Origin: an uncultured Bacteroidales bacterium
GTDB taxonomy: Bacteria > Bacteroidota > Bacteroidia > Bacteroidales > Paludibacteraceae
Reading direction: 5' to 3'
DNA: 64,000 bases
Assembly (NCBI GenBank): GCA_947164985.1
Contig: CAMUYI010000004.1
Location: 186,001-250,000 of the forward strand
The notes under the pieces are model-generated. The model saw only the letters and a list, made by a program, of their open reading frames with translations, did no database searches and was not told where the DNA came from. The position numbers and the translations under genes are program-made. Of this stretch, positions 45,086 through 53,761 are shown piece by piece (the stretch's first letter is position 1; every line of letters begins with the position of its first letter).

Positions 45086-45086
45086 C

Positions 45087-45161
45087 GTGGGCGTTTACGG
45101 ATTCGAACCGCAGACCCTCTGCTTGTAAGGCAGATGCTCTAAACCAGCTGAGCTAAACGCC
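45087..45161 (-). tRNA. tRNA-Val, anticodon TAC
   Basis: A 75-nt tRNA. Acceptor GGGCGTT pairs with AACGCCC; D arm GCTCAGCTGGTTTAGAGC; anticodon loop TTACAAG between CTGCC and GCAGA gives TAC (codon GUA); T loop TTCGAAT. CCA is not encoded. Confidence 0.97.
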
Positions 45162-45182
45162 CTTGCTTTTCAAAAGCGGGTG

Positions 45183-45213
45183 CAAAAGTACTGCTTTTTT
45201 TTGATATGTGCAA
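45183..45213 (-). promoter_or_regulatory. Promoter of tRNA-Val
   Basis: Minus-strand TTGCACATATCAA from 45213 and TACTTTTG at 45190-45183, spacing 23 nt. Confidence 0.85.
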
Positions 45214-45243
45214 ATTTTTTTGAAAAAAAATGCACTTTAACCC

Positions 45244-45918
45244 TCATTTTTTTGCAAAAACACGGTAATTATACCATTTTTGACCCTCATAACGGCTAAA
45301 AATAGCATAACAGAGCACCGTAATACCGACTCCTACAACCACTCCCGCAAAGACATCTATAGCGAAATGTTGACTCAGATAAATACGGCTGTATCCTCCT
45401 AAAGCAGCCAATGCAAATAATAGAATCTGAACTAGGGACTTAGGGAGCGTAGGAATCCTAGGACTACTAGTAAATAAAATACATACCACAAAAGCCAAAG
45501 CAAAAAAACTCGTCGTATGACCGGAAGGGAAGGAGAACCAGTGGTTCATCTTTACGCCTTCTACCAACGGCAGCTGAGTCTCCGGCAAAAACATCTCAAA
45601 CCATGTTACCGGACGCGGAGCATTGATGATATGCTTGAGGATTTGCGTAGAAAGCGCCGATAGAATCATAGCTGAGGACGCAAAAACGCCGTTCCCTATA
45701 CTGCTAAATAAGAGCAACGCTACACATACTACATACGGAAACCACTCCGCCACATGCGTGTAATACCTATAGAATATATCGCGCGCGAGCGTGTGACGGT
45801 CGCATAGCAGCAGATGCAACTCTCCTTGAGGGATATACAAAAGGGCTAAGCCCAATACTACAACGAGTATCAGGCTTAGTCCTATAAAAATTGCATTTTG
45901 TTTAAAAAATCCTTTCAC
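45244..45918 (-). CDS. PAP2 family membrane phosphatase
   Basis: A 224-residue membrane protein with five or six helices and the three acid-phosphatase motifs: KHIINAPRP, FSFPSGHTTSF and SRIYLSQHFAID. Members dephosphorylate undecaprenyl pyrophosphate, phosphatidylglycerophosphate or lipid A; which one applies cannot be told from sequence. An 8-bp CTAG-rich array is read in frame as TSSPRIPTLPKS in a loop between helices. It follows the first IgGFc-type gene after 27 nt of repeat. Confidence 0.9.
   Translation of the reverse strand: MKGFFKQNAIFIGLSLILVVVLGLALLYIPQGELHLLLCDRHTLARDIFYRYYTHVAEWFPYVVCVALLLFSSIGNGVFASSAMILSALSTQILKHIINAPRPVTWFEMFLPETQLPLVEGVKMNHWFSFPSGHTTSFFALAFVVCILFTSSPRIPTLPKSLVQILLFALAALGGYSRIYLSQHFAIDVFAGVVVGVGITVLCYAIFSRYEGQKWYNYRVFAKK
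45429..45468. repeat. 8-bp degenerate array rich in CTAG within the PAP2 gene
   Basis: GAACTAGG, GACTTAGG, GAGCGTAG, GAATCCTA, GGACTACT. Similar to the CTAG-rich array in dnaX. Confidence 0.65.
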
Positions 45919-45943
45919 TCTTTAATTCTTTCAATCTTTCACT
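45912..45943. repeat. 8-bp tandem array, CTTTCANT unit, four copies
   Basis: CTTTCACT, CTTTAATT, CTTTCAAT, CTTTCACT, between the first IgGFc-type gene and the PAP2 gene and covering the PAP2 start. Confidence 0.75.
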
Positions 45944-45945
45944 CC

Positions 45946-48702
45946 TTACTGCACTCTCTGTCCGTAGATATCGAACGTCATATTATCCTTGATGATGCGG
46001 AACTTATCATTGATAAGCACCTTCTTGGCAGGAGCTTGGTTCGACACACCATTACCCATATTCGGATCGATGTCTTTCAATGTCTGCGCACATGATGGCA
46101 ATACCATACCGCTCTTATCGGTCAGCACGACATAGACTATGTCACCTTCATTAAATGGAATACCTTCGCCCAGATACAGGATAGAAGAAGGACCGTCTTG
46201 TACAATCTGTCCGTTGCGATACCATTGATAATTCGTAAATTCATAGCCCTTGTTCTGATATACTGCCAGCACGTTGTTGAACTTGAACTTAAAGATATCA
46301 CTCGGGTAGTTGACGGTAAAATGAATATCAAAGATCAAAGAATCGCAATTGGCGTCATCTACGATAAGTTGTCCGGTGTAGTGACCAGGCGTCTTAATCT
46401 TTTGCGTAGGCAATAATATTTCACCTGCTTGCATAATATCGTTAACGCCATTACTAATCGTCACTTTCTCATCGATCAAGCCGGGAACAATAAACCGTCC
46501 TTCTTCATCTTTAACCTTTCCTTGGGATTTAGAATAGCCAAGAATCATACTGTCTCCCGGACAAATACTTTGCCCGTCTCCACTAGTAGTCATGTCCAAA
46601 CAGAAAATGACCTCCACATGATAGCGTCTGTAGTGCGTGCATCCATACTCGTTAATGTCCTCATCCACAACGTCCGTAGATTGTGTGTATGTTTGACCAT
46701 TATAACCGATCACATAATTCCAGCCGCTCTTGTCGGGTAAAATTTCCTCCGTCTCGCGGCCATAGATTACCATATTCAGCACTACATCGTCATAGCAATT
46801 TTCTTGTATAGTATCTATCTTACCATTCGCAATCAGATCATCCCAATACTCCGGCTTAGACTTATAATCATCCAAACTGATACATTCAGCCGGTTTGACT
46901 TCTCCGACAAGTGTATCCGGACGATAAACGAGGAATGAGCAGGTAACAGAACCTAAATACATCTCATCATCGTTGGTACATACTTGGTGACCATACAAAG
47001 TAGCTGTCACATCGTACCAACCCGGAGACGTATACGTGTGTGTGGTATCTACCGGACCGTAATTGAGCGTCGTTCCGTCGCCGAAATTCCAGTCCACGCG
47101 GGTGATCTCATCCGTTCCTACATTGGCATCAAAGGTCATCTCGCTTCCAAAGCAGAACTTCTGATCGTAAATATACCCATCGGTAAATGCAATACCTTCA
47201 ATATTGATACCTTGCTTTACAGCTGCAGATCCAACGGAATAAGCATAACTCTCGTTCACTCCGGATCCATAAACGTGTGCAATGATTCCTTTGTCACTGG
47301 ATAGCGTATATACTTTATCTGGATTATCATCATCGGTATCAACAAGGAATTTGCGCGCATATGAGTATTGTGGATTGCCGGGTACTGTTTGGAATGTCAA
47401 AGGTATATTGGCGCGTGCCTCTGAACTCAATTTAACGGTCGCTACATCGGACGTTAGACAAACGATATTTACAAAGTGGCGATTCGTATGACCCTCATCG
47501 TCTCCGATTTGTTGTGTTCCGCAAGCACCAAATGTAATCTTTGAGATACGTTGTTGAAGCGGAGAAATCCATACCATGGAAGGGTCTCCGATTTTTGTTG
47601 TTGTCGAAAATCGATAATCACTGGATACATCATAACTGTACACAGCCACGGGGCAAGACGCTTTTATGTAGTGTGCCTCTCCTTGAAGGATGAGAGGAAT
47701 TTCGCGACCTGCTCCGGAAATAGCTGAAGCCATCGCAGTGGAAGCCAGGTCCTCGGACATCTCAAACTCCCATGTCGCTCCGGCACTTAACTGTGTCACT
47801 AAATAACCATCGATATAGATATCCGTCGTATTATCCGCTGCCGTAATACGGACACGGTTAGCGTCTTTTTCTTCAGAGCGTGTTACAACGAATTCTGTAC
47901 CCCAATAATCTAATGGCATGGCTTGCTCATAGAGGCAGTCACGTGCTGCTTTTCCACCGGGAATTTGCGTAAAGTCTGCTCCTTGGAAGACGGCTATAGG
48001 CTTCGGAGCTGCGTGATTGTTTGTCGCATAAGCGGTAATACGTGTACCTGCAAATGATTTTTGATCGGTACTTACGACCTGGTATGTTTCTCCTTTCTGG
48101 AGGTTAACAGTGAAACGTGTACCTGCGGCTTTGCCTTTTTGTGTTACCGATGTCGGGGTAATAGCAACGGTTGTGTTATCTTCTGTTGCTAATACAACAA
48201 AAGCTGCATGGGATTCTCCTTGACTATTATAGGCAGGATAATCTTGGATGATATAATCGCTTTGCAGCGCGGTAACAGGTAGGATGTTTGATGCGTCATA
48301 TGAGAAAGGCATACGAATAGCGGCATACACACTAACTTCCTCGGTCGCTTCTACTTTAATACCAAACTGGGTTACACTCTCTGATGCCGAATTGGCAGTC
48401 CAATTCACATCATACCATTGTGCTACAGGGATGTCTTTTATCACTGTCCACGAATCAGCCTGCACGGTGCGTTGAGCCTGCGTCCAATTATGTGCAGGAT
48501 TCGAGACGGTTACCTTACATTGCTTTTTTGCAGAAATAGCAATGAAGGGCTCAAAACTACTGGCATCGAAACCACTTGGAGCACTGGCCATAGTAAGTGC
48601 CACCCAGAATTCTTTACCCTCAGTGGATGCTTGTCCCCAAGCGGGGATAACCATACTCAACGAAAAGACTACCAATAATAGCGATTTAATATATCGTTTC
48701 AT
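45946..48702 (-). CDS. Secreted IgGFc-binding-domain and PKD protein with short C-terminal motif
   Basis: A 918-residue exported protein. Signal peptide KRYIKSLLLVVFSLSMVIPAWG. Residues about 25-480 match the IgGFc-binding N-terminal domain: STEGKEFWVALT, LATEDNTTVAITPT, AVFQGADFTQIPGG, EQAMPLDYWGTEFVVTRS. A PKD domain follows (VDWNFGDGTTLNYGP, SPGWYDVTATLYG, near 550). The end has PAKKVLINDKFRIIKDNMTFDIYG then QRVQ, the short sorting-like motif. A related protein lies two genes upstream with an OmpA protein between. Surface adhesion or gliding-like function is inference. Confidence 0.82.
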   Translation of the reverse strand: MKRYIKSLLLVVFSLSMVIPAWGQASTEGKEFWVALTMASAPSGFDASSFEPFIAISAKKQCKVTVSNPAHNWTQAQRTVQADSWTVIKDIPVAQWYDVNWTANSASESVTQFGIKVEATEEVSVYAAIRMPFSYDASNILPVTALQSDYIIQDYPAYNSQGESHAAFVVLATEDNTTVAITPTSVTQKGKAAGTRFTVNLQKGETYQVVSTDQKSFAGTRITAYATNNHAAPKPIAVFQGADFTQIPGGKAARDCLYEQAMPLDYWGTEFVVTRSEEKDANRVRITAADNTTDIYIDGYLVTQLSAGATWEFEMSEDLASTAMASAISGAGREIPLILQGEAHYIKASCPVAVYSYDVSSDYRFSTTTKIGDPSMVWISPLQQRISKITFGACGTQQIGDDEGHTNRHFVNIVCLTSDVATVKLSSEARANIPLTFQTVPGNPQYSYARKFLVDTDDDNPDKVYTLSSDKGIIAHVYGSGVNESYAYSVGSAAVKQGINIEGIAFTDGYIYDQKFCFGSEMTFDANVGTDEITRVDWNFGDGTTLNYGPVDTTHTYTSPGWYDVTATLYGHQVCTNDDEMYLGSVTCSFLVYRPDTLVGEVKPAECISLDDYKSKPEYWDDLIANGKIDTIQENCYDDVVLNMVIYGRETEEILPDKSGWNYVIGYNGQTYTQSTDVVDEDINEYGCTHYRRYHVEVIFCLDMTTSGDGQSICPGDSMILGYSKSQGKVKDEEGRFIVPGLIDEKVTISNGVNDIMQAGEILLPTQKIKTPGHYTGQLIVDDANCDSLIFDIHFTVNYPSDIFKFKFNNVLAVYQNKGYEFTNYQWYRNGQIVQDGPSSILYLGEGIPFNEGDIVYVVLTDKSGMVLPSCAQTLKDIDPNMGNGVSNQAPAKKVLINDKFRIIKDNMTFDIYGQRVQ

Positions 48703-48762
48703 ATCTAATATATATAAATTTCTTATAAAATCTCGATCTGCATAAATGCGGTTCTCAATTTT

Positions 48763-50934
48763 TTACAGAATTTCGATCTCTACACGACGGTTGTTCTGAC
48801 GACCTTCCTCGGTGTCATTCGTGTCAATCGGTTGACTCTCGCCACGACCTTCTGCTTCCAGACGATCAGCTGAGATACCGCGCTCGATAAGGTCTTTCAT
48901 TACCTCGTTCGCACGACCGTCAGACAACTTCTGGTTAGCCTCGTCTTTACCTACGCTATCGGTATGACCGATAATACGGATACGTACTTGCGGGTTACGA
49001 GCCAAATACATATACAGGTCGTTCAATGCCTCCTCCGAAGTCTTCAAGATACGGGTCTTGTTAGTCGCGAAGAACAAGTTCTTAACGATGAAGACCTCAC
49101 CCTTCTTAATCGGAGTCAACTGTACATTAAGCGAGTCGCCGATATTGGTAATTGCCATATCCAAGGTGTCGTAACCCATCTGTGCGATATGCAGACTGTA
49201 CTTCGGACCTTCCTTCAACATCTGACGTGCAGAGCCGTTCACAGAATCCGTTGCGAGACTGTAAGCCGGATCTTCGGCACCGCTCTTGCGAATCTGAATA
49301 GTTGCCGGAATAACCATGCCGGTCTCCTTATTGGTTACGCGTACGCGCAATACCGGACGATGGCGCAGAGCGATCGTGATATATTCTGTCGTACCTACGT
49401 TCTCTATGTCAAACGACTGCATGCCGTCATAGTAGTTCTCTGCCTTAGCGGTTGCTGTATAAGAACCCAAGGCATGTTTTTGACGCAGACCCTTCGGCGT
49501 GATCTGTTTCTCACGCAGAGCAATCTTACCCGTTTTGGTATTCTGCGTCTCTACAAGTGCCAACGGCAGCGGTTGATTCGTCTCAGCATCTACAACACTG
49601 TAGATAGCATATGCAGGAGGCGGCGGAACAGGACGAGCTGTCTTACCCGGTACCTCAAATTGAATGGCAAACTTCGCACCTACAAACAGGTTGTTCAGTA
49701 CCGTGTTGCCGTTCATTGCCAACATGGTGTTGGTGTTCTGTACCTCTACTTTATCAGCGGCAAATTCTACCGGATTAGCTTTCGGCGTAGCATTGCTATT
49801 GAGTACACCGTACTCAGCGAACAAGCTTACGCGGTAGTGGATATGCTCCTGACCGAACGGCAGACGCTCACCCGGTTTTACTTTTGCTTTCTTTGCCTTC
49901 GGATCCGGCTGTTTCTGTAACCATTCGTCCAGATCCAGACCGATCTCGGCAGCCGCGCTGATATCCGGTTGTTTAAATACCATCTGCTGTTTTGTCTGAC
50001 CGTTTAAGTCATAGATACCCATACCGTACGGGTCAATAAACGCCGGATCTTTAACCGTAACGTCGTACTGACCCTTTTGACTGTAACCCATCGGCAGACC
50101 ATAGTGTACTTTAGCACCCAACAGGAAATAGATCTTGTCGAATTGCGCACCGAACATCAACGGTAAACCGATCTCAAGCATGTTACGTGTCTCGCTCAAA
50201 TCATCGAACAAGTAGTAATATTCGGCGTTATAGTTCTTGTCAATACGCTTAGCCGTAAAGCCGTAATCCGAAGTCGAGTTCAGGAATCGGCAATCCAAAC
50301 CTGTCTCAAACAAGAAATGACCGTATTCGAGGCTATAGGTGAAGTCTATACCTGCACCCGCGCCACCTCTCAGTTGCTGTAAGGCATTGCTTTGGTTAAG
50401 CGTTCCTGCGCCGTAGAGCGAACCGTTCTCCATCGGAGCTATCTTATCCATCATAGCCGCATAGCCCGCGCGGAAACCGAGATTGAAATAGGAGATGGCC
50501 TCGGTCTTCGGATTCTCCAGACTCTCCTGATACTTCTCGTAGTCACGGATAGCCTTCTCCTCCTTTGCCTTGGTCTCAGCCTCTTTCTTGGCTTGCTCCT
50601 CAGCACGCTTCTCTGCTACTTTGGCGCGCTCCTCAGCTGCCTTTTCGCGTTCCTCTTGTTTCTTAGCGTTCTCTTTGGCGGTCACAGCTTTCTTCTTGTC
50701 AGCCTCTTTCTTCTTGGCGGCAGCTGCTTTCTCCTTCTCACGCTGTGCTTTTTCTTTCTCTTTAGCCTTCTGTGCCTTTGCCTTCTCTTGCTCACGTTTC
50801 TTCTTCTCAGCCGCTTTCTGTTTGTCTGTCTGACCGGCTGGTACCGGCTCCGGCATCGCGTAAACGGCGATAGGAGCGCAGTTCAAACTAAGGATAACTG
50901 TTGCAATCAGTATGTTGTGCAATAGATTTTTCAT
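48763..50934 (-). CDS. OmpA family protein with charged coiled-coil and beta-barrel region
   Basis: A 723-residue envelope protein. After the signal peptide, residues about 37-140 are a dense Lys/Glu/Ala coiled coil (QKAKEKEKAQREKEKAAAAK and similar). Residues about 145-430 look like an outer-membrane barrel (FNLGFRAGYAAMMDK, FLFETGLDCRF). A carboxypeptidase-like beta domain (YSVVDAETNQPLPLALVETQ) precedes the C-terminal OmpA domain with LFFATNKTRIL, RIIGHTDSVGKDEANQKLS and QNNRRVEIEIL, which bears the Asp and Arg that hold diaminopimelate. It may anchor the two neighbouring surface proteins to peptidoglycan; this is a guess from context. Confidence 0.88.
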   Translation of the reverse strand: MKNLLHNILIATVILSLNCAPIAVYAMPEPVPAGQTDKQKAAEKKKREQEKAKAQKAKEKEKAQREKEKAAAAKKKEADKKKAVTAKENAKKQEEREKAAEERAKVAEKRAEEQAKKEAETKAKEEKAIRDYEKYQESLENPKTEAISYFNLGFRAGYAAMMDKIAPMENGSLYGAGTLNQSNALQQLRGGAGAGIDFTYSLEYGHFLFETGLDCRFLNSTSDYGFTAKRIDKNYNAEYYYLFDDLSETRNMLEIGLPLMFGAQFDKIYFLLGAKVHYGLPMGYSQKGQYDVTVKDPAFIDPYGMGIYDLNGQTKQQMVFKQPDISAAAEIGLDLDEWLQKQPDPKAKKAKVKPGERLPFGQEHIHYRVSLFAEYGVLNSNATPKANPVEFAADKVEVQNTNTMLAMNGNTVLNNLFVGAKFAIQFEVPGKTARPVPPPPAYAIYSVVDAETNQPLPLALVETQNTKTGKIALREKQITPKGLRQKHALGSYTATAKAENYYDGMQSFDIENVGTTEYITIALRHRPVLRVRVTNKETGMVIPATIQIRKSGAEDPAYSLATDSVNGSARQMLKEGPKYSLHIAQMGYDTLDMAITNIGDSLNVQLTPIKKGEVFIVKNLFFATNKTRILKTSEEALNDLYMYLARNPQVRIRIIGHTDSVGKDEANQKLSDGRANEVMKDLIERGISADRLEAEGRGESQPIDTNDTEEGRQNNRRVEIEIL

Positions 50935-50959
50935 ATCTGTGTTCTCCTAATATTAGCGG

Positions 50960-53653
50960 TTATTTAATGATAAATTTGAAACTACGGGTCTTCTTGTCCG
51001 TCACTACACGAAGCATATACAATCCCGCTTCTGCCGGAGTGTCTATCGTGCAACCTCCGTTCGGAATGTTGAATTTCAGATCTTTGTAGATACGTCCGTC
51101 TGTCGTGATCCATTGTGCGTAGCACTCAATATCCGTCTTTCCGCCCCAGTTGGCATTGACGAATACCTTCTCTCCGTGTTGGTAAGAATACGAAGCCGTA
51201 ATAATCAAACTGTCCGGATTCGTATCAAATTGATGTTGTTTGCCGTCCGTAATGAAAGGCTTAGCACAAGCGCAGTTGTAATAAGCATCTGCTTGACCCT
51301 TATTTACCCAGTAGCAAATATAGAACTCATCGTTCTTGTACTCATTCTCCGGCAGGTCATACATGTTCAGGTTCGATGTCACTTGTCCTTCCAGAGCCGT
51401 ACTGTCGCTTGCGCGATACCATTGGAAATCACTCAGACTCAATCCTTTAAGTGACTTATGGTCTTTGAGCAGACCTAACACATTGTTATAGCGCTGGTCA
51501 ATCACATCATTGCCTACAGGCAGTGCAAATGGCAATACAGCAATTGTGTCACCGCAATCTGAATCAATTTCTATCTGAATGCCATACTTAACACCCGGTT
51601 CTGCGGTTGAAGGAATATTGAGTTCGAAATGATCCGGTTTGATTTTCAAGTCGTTCTTTGTAAATCCGGCTGCTTTAGCAGCATCGTCGAAACCGACCGT
51701 TACATCGCTGCCGTTTAGGTCAATCGTGCTGGTGTAAGGAATAGAGCCTGGACCTTGAACGCCATTTACCGGACACGGGATTTTAGCTTCTCCTATTGAG
51801 AATGAATAGCGGCCGACAGTTACTTTGATATTGATGACGTCTACAGCCGATTGTCCGGCGCATAAGTTGCTACTGCTGCGGTAGATGGAACAGGTAGCGT
51901 CGTAATCCTGCGTGCCGCTGTAGTAGTGTGGCGCAGGGGTGAGAGTGTCATATACGGTTACATCCGGTGTACCGTCGCCGAAATGCCATACAATCTTTTC
52001 AAATTCGTAATCCGGTTTGCAGGCAAATTTAATAGTGTCCCTTCCGCATAGGTTGTTTTCCTGATCCGGTGAGAAGACGTAAGTGGTATCTTCGGTGGAG
52101 ATAGTAATGGCCTGAGTCAAAGGCTTGGTCGCGCCACCTACACTATAGGAATAAGATTCTTTGCTTCCCAAGCCATATACATTCGCAACAAAACCTGTTT
52201 TTCCTTTCAAGGTATATGCTTTAGGTTCGTTATCAAGTTTGATGCGGGCATACATATAAGCCTTGTTGCCGCTCAATGTGTCAAATGCATTGACCAAACT
52301 GCTATCAGCTCGCTGCGACATGCCTAATAAGTGCATGTACTTGACATTGGCCGTATCGGTTATGATATTTACATAGTGATTGTAATTCTGGAAAGTAGAG
52401 AAGGTGATATCACTAATTACCTGTTCAATCGGGTTTAACCATGCTAGAGAGGGATCACCAGGAGCATTTTTGTCCTGGTCGTGTGCATTGCTGACCATCA
52501 CTTGGTGTACTGCGCACGGACAACTGGTCTCTATGAAACAGGATATGAATTTGAAGTTGGCTCCGTTCGTGTTGTATTCAAACTCCCAATACCGTTTGGT
52601 GTCTTGCGTAAAATTGAATGTGTGTGCTAAACTGTCTTTGATAGAACCGTCCGGCAGCGTGTACTTGATATGCACATCCGTTTCATCGTTCAACGCCAAA
52701 ATGGCAAGACGATCTTTGTAACGTCCTTGCGAGGCAGTTACAGCAAACTTGGTTCCCCAATATTGGGTCGGCATAGCTTGCTCAAACAATTGATCGCGGT
52801 TTCGTACTTGATACGGAATATTAGTGTGCGGAACACCATTGAATACGGCAATCTTCTTGTTATCGCGTGACTTAACCCAACTACCGGTTAAGTCATGATC
52901 AGAACCATCGCCTTTCCCAGTCCATACATAATATACCTGACCTTTTTTCAAGGCAGGGGTATGAAGTGTGTCACCTATTTTGAAATTAACAAGTAGTTGC
53001 TCGGCGGCGGTCAAGTCATAGCCGTTATCCCTTCTCTGAATGGCTTTGTTGATGGCGCTGGTGAACGCAGTCGGGCAATAATCAACAATCGTATTGTCTT
53101 CAATAGCAATGATGGCAAAATGACTTCCTTGGCAGGCAGTCTTTCCGTCATGGTCGGATGGAGAGTACGCTTGAATGATGTGCTGATCCTTTAGCGAGGG
53201 TTGAGGAAGGATGTTCGCTACATCAAATGAAGCACAAACCTTCTTTCCGCTCTCTAACTTCCAAGGCCAGTTGCCGGCGTAAAGCGAAATGGTGTCTGTG
53301 GAGAGGACGTGCAAGCTTTTGAAACAACTGTCATTGTTATCGTCTCCGGTAGTTAAATAACAGTATTTCTCGTCTATCTCCACTTCTTTGTAGCGGTTGT
53401 CTTCCGCAGTCATAACAATAGTGGTGTCTAATCCCAACGCATCATTTTTGATGGTGATTGTGTTGTTTCCGGCTTTCTTTGCGGAAATGGCGAGGAATGG
53501 CTTGGCTTCTTTTCCATCGCTTTCATCCGCACGTGGGAATGTAAGCCAAAATTCTTTACCTTCGGTCGATTGACCATCCACGTCTGCTTTTACTCCTGCG
53601 AACGGAACCGCCAAGAGACAGACGAGCAGCATGCTGAATAGTTGTTTTTTCAT
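50960..53653 (-). CDS. Secreted IgGFc-binding-domain protein with T9SS type A sorting domain
   Basis: An 897-residue paralogue of the gene at 45946-48702. Signal peptide KKQLFSMLLVCLLAVPFAG. The IgGFc-binding domain shows STEGKEFWLTFPRADES, FAIIAIEDNTIVDYCPT, FNGVPHTNIPYQVRNRDQLF and EQAMPTQYWGTKFAVTAS. A PKD-like module (VWHFGDGTPDVTVY) follows. Unlike its paralogue it ends in a canonical type A sorting domain (AEAGLYMLRVVTDKK, FKFIIK). It is the first gene of the four-gene run reaching the PAP2 gene, with a recognisable -7 box upstream. Confidence 0.84.
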   Translation of the reverse strand: MKKQLFSMLLVCLLAVPFAGVKADVDGQSTEGKEFWLTFPRADESDGKEAKPFLAISAKKAGNNTITIKNDALGLDTTIVMTAEDNRYKEVEIDEKYCYLTTGDDNNDSCFKSLHVLSTDTISLYAGNWPWKLESGKKVCASFDVANILPQPSLKDQHIIQAYSPSDHDGKTACQGSHFAIIAIEDNTIVDYCPTAFTSAINKAIQRRDNGYDLTAAEQLLVNFKIGDTLHTPALKKGQVYYVWTGKGDGSDHDLTGSWVKSRDNKKIAVFNGVPHTNIPYQVRNRDQLFEQAMPTQYWGTKFAVTASQGRYKDRLAILALNDETDVHIKYTLPDGSIKDSLAHTFNFTQDTKRYWEFEYNTNGANFKFISCFIETSCPCAVHQVMVSNAHDQDKNAPGDPSLAWLNPIEQVISDITFSTFQNYNHYVNIITDTANVKYMHLLGMSQRADSSLVNAFDTLSGNKAYMYARIKLDNEPKAYTLKGKTGFVANVYGLGSKESYSYSVGGATKPLTQAITISTEDTTYVFSPDQENNLCGRDTIKFACKPDYEFEKIVWHFGDGTPDVTVYDTLTPAPHYYSGTQDYDATCSIYRSSSNLCAGQSAVDVINIKVTVGRYSFSIGEAKIPCPVNGVQGPGSIPYTSTIDLNGSDVTVGFDDAAKAAGFTKNDLKIKPDHFELNIPSTAEPGVKYGIQIEIDSDCGDTIAVLPFALPVGNDVIDQRYNNVLGLLKDHKSLKGLSLSDFQWYRASDSTALEGQVTSNLNMYDLPENEYKNDEFYICYWVNKGQADAYYNCACAKPFITDGKQHQFDTNPDSLIITASYSYQHGEKVFVNANWGGKTDIECYAQWITTDGRIYKDLKFNIPNGGCTIDTPAEAGLYMLRVVTDKKTRSFKFIIK

Positions 53654-53693
53654 ATAGATTGATTTGTTAAATGTATGCGTTGTAAATCGGGTG

Positions 53694-53724
53694 CAAAATT
53701 ACAAAAATTTCTTCACACGCCCGT
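53694..53724 (-). promoter_or_regulatory. Probable promoter of the IgGFc-OmpA-IgGFc operon
   Basis: Minus-strand TAATTTTG at 53701-53694 is a perfect -7 box. No TTG lies 23 nt upstream; the region reads GCACGGGCGTGTGAA, which may be an activator site. Confidence 0.5.
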
Positions 53725-53761
53725 GCATAATTATGCGAAAAATGTGTAAAAATTGACACAC

